6,226 nucleotides of DNA from Candidatus Acetothermia bacterium (GTDB lineage: Bacteria > Bipolaricaulota > Bipolaricaulia > Bipolaricaulales > Bipolaricaulaceae). The DNA lies in NCBI GenBank assembly GCA_011057175.1, contig DSBZ01000263.1, positions 1-6,226 on the forward strand. The letters run 5' to 3'. The translations under genes were made by a program, and so were the position numbers. The notes beneath the pieces are model-generated. The model made no database searches. It had not been told where the DNA came from and was given only the letters and a program-made list of their open reading frames with translations. Shown one piece after another: positions 1-5,294 of this stretch (positions within the stretch are counted from its first letter, which is position 1; each line of letters starts with the position of its first letter).

Positions 1-681
1 AGCGCCGCGCTCGCCGACCTCCGCCGCGAGGCGGCGCTCCTCGCGCCGAAGGAAGGCCCGGCCGAGGAAGGGGACGTAGTGCGCCTCCAGCGGGGGGACC
101 ACGACTGGGAGGGGGAAGCCACGGCCTCGCGCCCGATCGGGAAGCAGCTCCTCGGGGTCAGGGCAGGGGAGAGGCTCACCCTCACCGACGGGGAAGGGAG
201 AGCGGAGGGGTTCGCCGTGACCGGCGTATACCGCCTCCTCCTCCCCTCGCCCGAGGAGACGGCCGGCCACTACGGGCACCCGTCGTGGGAGGCGCTGGCC
301 GAAGCGGTGCGGACAGAACTTGCGAAGGCTGCGGAAGCGCGGCGGCAGCGGGCGTGGCGCCTGGCGGCGCTCGATGCCCTTGCCGACTCGCTCCAGGTGG
401 AGGTCCCCCCGACCCTGCTCGCCCAAGCCGTGGCCGATGAGACGAAGGAGCTGCGTCTCTCCCCCGCCCAGCGGCCCCAGCTCGAGGAGGCCCTCCGCCG
501 GAAGCTGCGCCGGGAGATCGTCGCCCAGGCCGTGGCGAGGGCGAAGGGACTACGGCCGGACGAGGACGAGGTGCGACGGCGGGCCGAGGAACAGGGGCGG
601 GACGAGGAGACGGTGCGGGCTGTCCTCATTGTTGAGCAGGCCGCGGATTGGATCATCGCCCAAGCGAGGAGGCAACGATGA
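1..681 (+). CDS. tig: Trigger factor-like ribosome-associated chaperone, C-terminal part (5' end outside window)
   Basis: The frame is open from the first base to a TGA at 679-681, giving 226 visible residues. The ribosome-binding N-terminal domain is presumably upstream. Residues 1-24 resemble the linker into the isomerase domain, with the typical EEGDVV entry motif at 22-27. Residues 25-81 look like a reduced FKBP-type domain: LLGVRAGE at 50-57 matches the family's 'iGmkpGe' motif. About 57 residues are present where roughly 90-100 are usual. Residues 87-226 are an alanine-, arginine- and glutamate-rich helical chaperone domain, with VEVPPTLL at 133-140 matching the conserved 'ieiPe.lv' motif. 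The family folds nascent chains at the ribosome exit tunnel. The gene overlaps clpP by ATGA, a common tig-clpP neighbourhood. A GTG at 79 is an internal valine, not the start. Family assignment is from motif order, not from a search. Confidence 0.82.
   Translation, partial: SAALADLRREAALLAPKEGPAEEGDVVRLQRGDHDWEGEATASRPIGKQLLGVRAGERLTLTDGEGRAEGFAVTGVYRLLLPSPEETAGHYGHPSWEALAEAVRTELAKAAEARRQRAWRLAALDALADSLQVEVPPTLLAQAVADETKELRLSPAQRPQLEEALRRKLRREIVAQAVARAKGLRPDEDEVRRRAEEQGRDEETVRAVLIVEQAADWIIAQARRQR
666..672 (+). promoter_or_regulatory. Shine-Dalgarno of clpP
   Basis: GAGGAGG lies inside the end of the trigger-factor gene, 5 bases before the ATG at 678 and 11 before a second in-frame ATG at 684. 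The 678 start also makes an ATGA overlap with the upstream TGA, so translational coupling supports 678. A start at 684 would change the protein by only two residues. Confidence 0.75.
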
Positions 682-1289
682 AGATGCAGCGGTTCACCGA
701 GCAGGAACGGCTGATGTCCTACTATGACCAGGTCCTGGCGCGGCTGTTTGCCGACCGGATCATCTTCCTCTCGGGGACGATCATCACCGGGGCCCCGGGG
801 CGGGTCATGCAGTACGTGGGGGCGGAGTGGATCGTGTCCCAGATCTTGAGCCTCGAGGCCGAGGACCCAGAGAAGGACATCCAGCTTTACATCAACAGCC
901 CCGGGGGCGACGTCTCCGCGGCGCTTGCGATCTACGACACGATGCAGACGACGAAGTGCCCGGTGCGCACGATCTGCGTGGGGGTGGCCGCTTCGGCGGC
1001 AGCGCTCATCCTCGTCGGGGGAGCGAAGGGAAAGCGGTTCGCGCTCCCCAACTCGAAGATCCTGATCCACCAGCCGTGGGTGTCCGGCGTGGGCGGCCAG
1101 GCGATCGACCTCAAGATCTACGCCGACGAGATCATGAAGACCCGCGACCGGGTGAACGAGATCCTCGCCAAGCACACCGGCCAGCCGAAAGAGAAGATCG
1201 AGAAGGACACGGACCGCGACTTCTGGATGAGCGCCGAGGAAGCGAAGGCGTACGGGATCGTGGACGAGATCATCCAGCCGCGGCGGTAG
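678..1289 (+). CDS. clpP: ATP-dependent Clp protease proteolytic subunit ClpP
   Basis: The protein has 203 residues, close to the usual 190-210. ClpP is a cytoplasmic serine peptidase that forms a tetradecameric barrel and degrades proteins fed by ClpX, ClpA or ClpC. The catalytic triad is intact: Ser106 in GVAASAAA, His131 in ILIHQPW and Asp181 in [10 protein letters not shown]. The substrate-strand motif [11 protein letters not shown] (71-81), [12 protein letters not shown] (115-126) and the terminal [14 protein letters not shown] (186-199) are also conserved. The N-terminal part is unusual: the common SRGERSYD signature is missing and about nine extra residues lie between GTI (33-35) and [12 protein letters not shown] (52-63). 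The nucleophile context reads AASAAA where AASMGA is common. The start is ATG 678, coupled to the trigger-factor gene by ATGA. No clpX follows; a convergent gene begins at once. Confidence 0.96.
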   Translation: MKMQRFTEQERLMSYYDQVLARLFADRIIFLSGTIITGAPGRVMQYVGAEWIVSQILSLEAEDPEKDIQLYINSPGGDVSAALAIYDTMQTTKCPVRTICVGVAASAAALILVGGAKGKRFALPNSKILIHQPWVSGVGGQAIDLKIYADEIMKTRDRVNEILAKHTGQPKEKIEKDTDRDFWMSAEEAKAYGIVDEIIQPRR

Positions 1290-1791
1290 CGAACTCCCAA
1301 GCGCACCACGCCCCCTCCGGCCGCTCCGGCGGGCAGCCCAGGCAGCGGGTCTGGATCAGCTTGTCCACGGCTCGGGCGAAGGCAGCGTACTCCACGGGGC
1401 CCACCTCCCGGCAGGGGAAAGGCGGCCGGCCGTCCCGGTTTCGCGCCTCCTGGACCCGGCACGTCTTCATGCGCAGGACGAGCGTCCCCCGATCGGTCCA
1501 CTCCAGCTCCTGCTCGTTCAGCCGCGCATAGAGCCGGAACCGCAGGGCCTCCGCCAGCGCGACCAAGCCGCCCCCGGGAGCGATCCCCCGCCGTCGGAGG
1601 ATCCGCCGGGCCTCGATCGGGGAGAACCGCTCCCACACCACCCCGTCGAGCTCGATCGCCGTCTGGAGGCCGAACCGCTCCTCCGCCGCGAGGAACCACA
1701 ACCCGTCCATGGCGAGCCAGTTCCTAGCCCCGTCCTCGACCAGTTCTACCAGCTCGGCTCTCGTGAGCGCTGTGAGGAGAGATCGATCCAC
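1270..1791 (-). CDS. Conserved cysteine-containing protein, DUF6125-like, function unknown
   Basis: This is a 173-residue protein from a GTG at 1791, chosen because AGGAGG lies 8 bases upstream. It resembles a family of small cytosolic proteins I recall as DUF6125, found in anaerobic bacteria and archaea; the name is from memory. Visible hallmarks are [10 protein letters not shown] (24-33), the helix leading to [12 protein letters not shown] (59-70), FRLYARLN (85-92), [11 protein letters not shown] (107-117), FPCREVG (125-131) and TRCLGCPP...WCAWEF (148-167). Cysteines 111, 127, 150, 153 and 163 form a set that could bind a metal or a cofactor, which is an inference. There is no signal peptide or membrane segment. 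It lies 61 bases after the second permease gene and in the same direction, so it is probably co-transcribed with the transporter. Its last 20 bases overlap the end of clpP on the other strand. Confidence 0.8.
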   Translation of the reverse strand: MDRSLLTALTRAELVELVEDGARNWLAMDGLWFLAAEERFGLQTAIELDGVVWERFSPIEARRILRRRGIAPGGGLVALAEALRFRLYARLNEQELEWTDRGTLVLRMKTCRVQEARNRDGRPPFPCREVGPVEYAAFARAVDKLIQTRCLGCPPERPEGAWCAWEFATAAAG

Positions 1792-1799
1792 TGGCGCTG

Positions 1800-1805
1800 C
1801 CTCCT
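1800..1805 (-). promoter_or_regulatory. Shine-Dalgarno of the DUF6125-like gene
   Basis: AGGAGG on the minus strand, 8 bases before the GTG at 1791. It is the clearest ribosome binding site on the minus strand here and fixes the GTG start. This gene is therefore initiated independently and is not coupled to the permease stop at 1853. Confidence 0.75.
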
Positions 1806-1852
1806 ACAGGTCTCGGGCGCGAACCACGGCAAGAACGTGGCCTCGACTCTCG

Positions 1853-2701
1853 CTAGTGGAGCTTGGGATCCATGGCATCGCGCAGACCATCCCCGACCAT
1901 GTTGAACGCTAGGACAGCGAGGAGGATCGCAATGCCTGGGAACACGGCGAGCCATGGGGTCACCGCCAACCACCGCACGCCCTCCCGGATCATGTTCCCC
2001 CAAGTGGGGGTGGGAGGCGAAACTCCTAGCCCGATGAAGGAAAGGTTGGCCTCAACCCGGATGGCAGTGCCCATCCAAAGGGTGGCCATCACCAGGATCT
2101 CCCCCAGCACGTTGGGAAGCACGTGGCGGCGCAGGATACGCCACGGACCGGATCCCACAGAGCGGGCTGCCGTGATGTACTCCATGTCCCGCAGGGCCAC
2201 CATCGCGCCATGGGTCAGCCGCGCGATCTGGGGGGAGAGGACGAGGCCGATGGCCAGGATGAGCTTGTCCATCCCCGGCCCCAAGATCGCCATGAACATG
2301 AGCCCCATCACCAGGACCGGAAACGACATCAAGACGTCCACCACCCGCATCACGATCAGCTCGAGGAAACCCCCGAAGTAGCCAGCCAGCAACCCTACGA
2401 ATACCCCCACCACGGTTCCGATGAGAACCGAGGACAACCCCACGATGAGCGAGACCCGCGCTCCGTAGAGGATCCTGGACAGGACATCCCGTCCCAGGTC
2501 GTCGGTACCGAGGAGGTGGCTCCCCCCCGGCCTGGCGAGCATGTTGTACACGTTCTGTTCCAGCGGGTCACGAGGGGCGAGGGCTGGCGCTAACAGGGCC
2601 ACTATGGCAAACACCACGGCCAACGCTGCCCCTACGATGGCGGTGCGGTTGCGGAGGAACGCCCGCGTCCTGCGACCCTGCAGAAACCAGGGCCTAGTCA
2701 T
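1853..2701 (-). CDS. ABC transporter permease, DppC/OppC type (peptide/nickel family)
   Basis: This is one of two inner-membrane subunits of a peptide-type importer. From the ATG at 2701 it has 282 residues, a normal length. After a short basic N-terminus (RTRAFLRNR, 11-19) come a first membrane segment (about 22-42) and the OppC hallmark GTDDLGRDVLSRILYGAR (65-82). Further segments lie at about 84-106, 118-140, 145-160, 201-225 and 250-272. The EAA loop that docks the ATPase is clear at 174-197, with EYITAARSVG and then HVLPN. The C-terminus DGLRDAMDPK is typical. The 2701 start overlaps the end of the DppB-type gene by 8 bases, which suggests coupled translation; no Shine-Dalgarno is visible. 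An in-frame ATG at 2728 would add nine residues and also lacks a site. The substrate cannot be told from sequence. Confidence 0.93.
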   Translation of the reverse strand: MTRPWFLQGRRTRAFLRNRTAIVGAALAVVFAIVALLAPALAPRDPLEQNVYNMLARPGGSHLLGTDDLGRDVLSRILYGARVSLIVGLSSVLIGTVVGVFVGLLAGYFGGFLELIVMRVVDVLMSFPVLVMGLMFMAILGPGMDKLILAIGLVLSPQIARLTHGAMVALRDMEYITAARSVGSGPWRILRRHVLPNVLGEILVMATLWMGTAIRVEANLSFIGLGVSPPTPTWGNMIREGVRWLAVTPWLAVFPGIAILLAVLAFNMVGDGLRDAMDPKLH

Positions 2702-3635
2702 AGCGCACGCGCGGGTCGACGAACCCATAGGAGAGGTCCGTGATCAGGTTGACGGCGACAACGAATGCCCCGTAGATCACGATCAGCCCCTGTAACGCGA
2801 TGTAGTCGCGCTGCATCATCGCCTGGACCATCAACCTCCCCAGCCCTGGCCGCGAGAACACGATCTCCGTCATCACGGAGTCCCCCACCAACACCGCCGT
2901 CTGCACTCCCAACACGGATACCACCGGGATCAGCGCATTGCGCAGGGCGTGCAGGTACACCACGGCACGCTCCCCAACACCCTTGGCGCGGCCCGTACGC
3001 ACGTAGTCCTCCCGCAACACGTTGAGCAGCGAGGAACGGGTCATCCGCGACACGAACGAGGTCATGATGATCCCGAGGGTCAGAGCGGGGAGAGCGAGGT
3101 GGCGAAGGTTGGCCCAGGGATCGGTGAACGCTCCCGCTCCCATGACCGGGAACCACCGCAGGTTCATGGCGAACGCCAGGATGAGGAGGATCCCGAGGTA
3201 GAACGCGGGGATGGAGAGCCCGACGAGGCCCAGCGTCCGGCCGATGTAATCCGGGAGACAATTGCGGCGCACGGCCGTGAGGATGCCGGTGGGGATCCCG
3301 AGCAACGCTCCGATGAGGACCCCGGCCAAGGTGAGCTGCAGCGTGTGAAGAAGGACCGCGGCCACCTGGTCGCCGATGGGAGCGCCAGTGATGAGGGAGC
3401 GGCCGAGGTCCCCCCGCAGGTACCCGAGAAGGGTGCGGCCGTACTGAGCCCACAGGGGAGCATTGAGCCCCATCCGTTCGCGCAGCGCCTGGACCGCCTC
3501 CGCCGAGGCGTAGTCCCCCAGTGCGGCCACCGCGGGGTCCCCGGGGGCCACGCGCACGAACAGGAACACCACCGTGTACACGGCGAGAAGGGTCGGGATC
3601 GCCATCAGCAGCCGCCGCACGACGTACCGGATCAT
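2694..3635 (-). CDS. ABC transporter permease, DppB/OppB type (peptide/nickel family)
   Basis: This is a 313-residue inner-membrane subunit, usual for the family. The N-terminus MIRYVVRRLLMAIP and first membrane segment (9-29) are followed by the conserved RVAPGDPA (28-35). The periplasmic part carries ERMGLNAPLW (53-62) and GDLGRS (75-80). Membrane segments lie at about 98-121, 135-157, 180-196, 234-256 and 283-303. The EAA loop DYVRTGRAKG...ALRNALIPV spans 210-238 and would contact an ATPase. The C-terminus ITDLSYGFVDPRVRYD is classic for DppB. The ATG at 3635 has no ribosome site in the 13 bases before it; these follow a strong hairpin whose loop shows AGGAG. The gene follows the binding-protein gene after 48 bases and overlaps the DppC-type gene by 8. 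Confidence 0.94.
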   Translation of the reverse strand: MIRYVVRRLLMAIPTLLAVYTVVFLFVRVAPGDPAVAALGDYASAEAVQALRERMGLNAPLWAQYGRTLLGYLRGDLGRSLITGAPIGDQVAAVLLHTLQLTLAGVLIGALLGIPTGILTAVRRNCLPDYIGRTLGLVGLSIPAFYLGILLILAFAMNLRWFPVMGAGAFTDPWANLRHLALPALTLGIIMTSFVSRMTRSSLLNVLREDYVRTGRAKGVGERAVVYLHALRNALIPVVSVLGVQTAVLVGDSVMTEIVFSRPGLGRLMVQAMMQRDYIALQGLIVIYGAFVVAVNLITDLSYGFVDPRVRYD

Positions 3636-3648
3636 GGTCGGGGAGAAG

Positions 3649-3675
3649 GGGGGCGGGCCTCCTGCGCCCGCCCCC
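3649..3675 (-). other. Perfect GC-rich hairpin between binding-protein and permease genes
   Basis: A perfect 10-base inverted repeat, GGGGGCGGGC / GCCCGCCCCC, encloses a 7-base loop that reads GCAGGAG on the transcribed strand. It starts 8 bases after the binding-protein stop codon and ends 13 bases before the permease ATG. All ten pairs are G-C. The sequence after it is CUUCUCCCC, with no U tract, so it is not a normal intrinsic terminator. Intercistronic hairpins at this place in transporter operons are known to protect the upstream mRNA, so that binding protein exceeds permease. A second possibility is control of permease translation through the AGGAG in the loop. Confidence 0.7.
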
Positions 3676-3683
3676 GGTCATCC

Positions 3684-5294
3684 CTACTTGCTCGTGAGCT
3701 CGTTGACCTGTGGGTAGAGGGCCAATGTCGACTTGAGCGGGTAGCCGTAGTTCACCTGCGCTGAACGGGCGAACACGAACTTGAGCACGTACAACGGATA
3801 GGATGCGACCTCACGCAGGAGTGTAAGTTGAGCTTCCTTCCACATCGCTGTTTGCCGCGCCGGATCGAGCTCGTAGCGCGCCAGTTCGATCAGGAAGTCC
3901 GCGCTCTTGCTGTGGGAGAAGTTCGTGTCCGGTTTCGCCCCGCTGACGACGATCGAAGCGGAGTGGTAGAATCGGGTCAGGAACGCGTCTGCGCTCGGCC
4001 GCCACGCCTCGTAATGAACGAGAGGATTGACGTCCTGCCGGATCAGCGTGTGGAACGAGGAGTGGTCCACCACTGTGATCTTGAGGGCGATCCCGACCCG
4101 CGCCAACTGAGCCTGGATGTTCTCGAACGGCTTACGGTACGATGCCCGCTCGGTGATGTTGGCGCTGATCTCGAACCCGGTCGGGTACCCGGCAGCAGCG
4201 AGCAGGGCCCGGGCGAGAGCGAGGTTCTGCTCGTACAGAAGCCCTGCCGCTTTCACCTCGTCGCAGGTGAGGCCGCCAGCGAGATAGGGTGGGACGGCCC
4301 CGCAGAGAGGCTCCGCGACATCGGCACCGATCGCCGTGATCACCTCCGTTCGGTCGATCGCGTAGGCAATCGCCTGCCGAACCAGCAAGCTGGAGATGGG
4401 GTCCTTGGTCATGTTGAGGTGGAGGACCTCCGTCTCCCCTGGGCCGAACACGTCCACCGCCAGGTTCGGGATCCGCTTCACGACGTCCACCCACGCCTGC
4501 TCTCGCACTCCCTCGATGATGTCGATCTCGCCGGTGGACAACGCGCTCAGCCGCGCCGTGACGTCGGGCATGTACCATACCTCCACCCCGGCGAGCCGGG
4601 GGAGACCACGGAAGTACTGGTCGTGCCGCACCAGCTCCACCCTTTGAGTCGGGACGTAGTTCGCGAACCGGAACGGGCCCGTTCCCACCGGATGAGTGGC
4701 GAACTGGTCGGCCAGCGCTGCGTACGCCCTCTTGGGAATGATGAACCCGCCAGCGTAATCCGCTACCTTGGGGAGGAACAACGACGCGGGAAGGGCCCGT
4801 TCGAGGGTGATCCGCACAGCATACGTGTCTGCCGCCTCGACCTTCATCCCTACGTACTCGCCCGAATAGGCGGAGCGCGCAGCATCCGCCGCTTTGGCGA
4901 GGGAGAACACGACGTCTTGGCTGGTCAGCTCGTATCCGTCCGGGGCCCCGGGGAACGGGTGGACGCGGACCCCCTCGCGCAGGCGGAACGTCCACACCAG
5001 TCCGTCCGCGGACACCTCCCACGATTCTGCCAGATCGGGCTCGAACTCCGTGACGTCGCCCGGCTTGTAGCGAACAAGGCCGTTGAACACCATGTCCACA
5101 ACCGCCCGATCCATCGTTGCCGCCGCGAAGTGCGGGTCGAGCGATTTGAGGTCCGCCGCATCAAACGCGATCTTGAGCACCTGCCCCTGTCCGACAGCAC
5201 AGGATGCCACCAACATCCCCACCACAACGAACGCTAGTGTGGCGTCCGACAAATAGGATGCCTCAACACCCTGGACGTGGTATGCTGTGGCCAT
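3684..5294 (-). CDS. ABC transporter substrate-binding protein, family 5 (peptide/nickel type), 5' end displaced by an IS insertion
   Basis: This protein captures the substrate outside the membrane and delivers it to the two permeases downstream. Counted from the ATG at 5294 it has 536 residues. Visible hallmarks are VLKIAFDAADLKSLDPH (39-55), DLAESWEVSADGLVWTFRLREGV (87-109), LTSQDVVFSL (123-132), HPVGTGPFRF (201-210), LSTGEIDII (252-260), HLNMTKDPISSLLVRQAIAYAIDR (292-315) and ARALLAAAGYPTGFEI (361-376). A hydrophobic stretch, LAFVVVGMLVA (20-30), ends in VASC, which fits a lipobox; cleavage near AVGQG is also possible. Residues before Leu20 come from the IS630 element, not from the native gene. 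Candidate starts are ATG 5294 (no ribosome site) and TTG 5252 (GAGG 8 bases upstream, 522 residues). The true start codon is probably beyond the insertion, so the gene may be non-functional. Identity of the mature domain is secure; the N-terminus is not. Confidence 0.88.
   Translation of the reverse strand: MATAYHVQGVEASYLSDATLAFVVVGMLVASCAVGQGQVLKIAFDAADLKSLDPHFAAATMDRAVVDMVFNGLVRYKPGDVTEFEPDLAESWEVSADGLVWTFRLREGVRVHPFPGAPDGYELTSQDVVFSLAKAADAARSAYSGEYVGMKVEAADTYAVRITLERALPASLFLPKVADYAGGFIIPKRAYAALADQFATHPVGTGPFRFANYVPTQRVELVRHDQYFRGLPRLAGVEVWYMPDVTARLSALSTGEIDIIEGVREQAWVDVVKRIPNLAVDVFGPGETEVLHLNMTKDPISSLLVRQAIAYAIDRTEVITAIGADVAEPLCGAVPPYLAGGLTCDEVKAAGLLYEQNLALARALLAAAGYPTGFEISANITERASYRKPFENIQAQLARVGIALKITVVDHSSFHTLIRQDVNPLVHYEAWRPSADAFLTRFYHSASIVVSGAKPDTNFSHSKSADFLIELARYELDPARQTAMWKEAQLTLLREVASYPLYVLKFVFARSAQVNYGYPLKSTLALYPQVNELTSK
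5235..5236. other. Probable TA target site of the IS630 insertion
   Basis: IS630/Tc1-mariner elements insert at TA and duplicate it. This TA sits where the binding-protein signal-peptide coding sequence gives way to sequence leading into the transposase. Within the binding-protein frame it falls in the CTA codon of Leu20, in the middle of the hydrophobic segment. The partner copy would lie beyond the window, so the boundary is inferred from one side only. Confidence 0.5.
5261..5264 (-). promoter_or_regulatory. IS-borne Shine-Dalgarno-like GAGG for a hybrid binding-protein start
   Basis: On the minus strand GAGG lies 8 bases before an in-frame TTG at 5252. Initiation there would give a protein beginning MSDATLAFVVVG, whose first five residues come from the element and the rest from the native signal peptide. 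Both the site and the start codon lie inside the presumed IS end. The motif is only four bases long, so chance is a real alternative. Confidence 0.3.
5278..5286 (+). promoter_or_regulatory. Possible extended -10 promoter of the transposase gene
   Basis: TGGTATGCT resembles an extended -10 element (TGnTATAAT), with TATGCT at 5281-5286. The ATG at 5293 is only 6 bases further on, so a transcript from here would be leaderless or nearly so. That would fit the lack of a clear Shine-Dalgarno before the ATG. No convincing -35 element is seen. It is a short motif and weak evidence. Confidence 0.25.

Noticed and set aside
79..681. GTG at 79 as the start of a separate 200-residue protein
   Set aside because: The frame is open upstream to the window edge and the residues before it match the linker into the trigger-factor isomerase domain, so the GTG is an internal valine.
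270..1175. Minus-strand open frame of 301 codons opposite trigger factor and clpP
   Set aside because: It lies antisense to two genes with clear conserved motifs; its composition is low-complexity (Arg, Ser, Asp, His) and nothing resembles a known family.
1824..1840. Small inverted repeat CCACG / CGTGG between the DppC-type gene and the DUF6125-like gene, considered as a terminator
   Set aside because: It has only five pairs, no U tract in either direction, and the next gene has its own strong ribosome site and is likely co-transcribed.
2949..3764. Plus-strand open frame of 271 codons opposite the DppB-type permease
   Set aside because: It is the antisense shadow of a membrane protein, gives a highly charged, motif-free product, and crosses the intergenic hairpin.
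3828..5237. Long plus-strand open frame (469 codons) opposite the binding-protein gene
   Set aside because: It is the exact antisense of a well-recognised family 5 binding protein, has no family motifs, is rich in Arg, His and Asp as expected from GC-rich antisense, and its stop codon is supplied by the TAG at the IS junction.
5237..5280. Outward-facing promoter in the IS left end driving the binding-protein operon
   Set aside because: A TTGAGG could serve as a -35, but no acceptable -10 lies 16-18 bases further on; the evidence is too thin to report as a feature.
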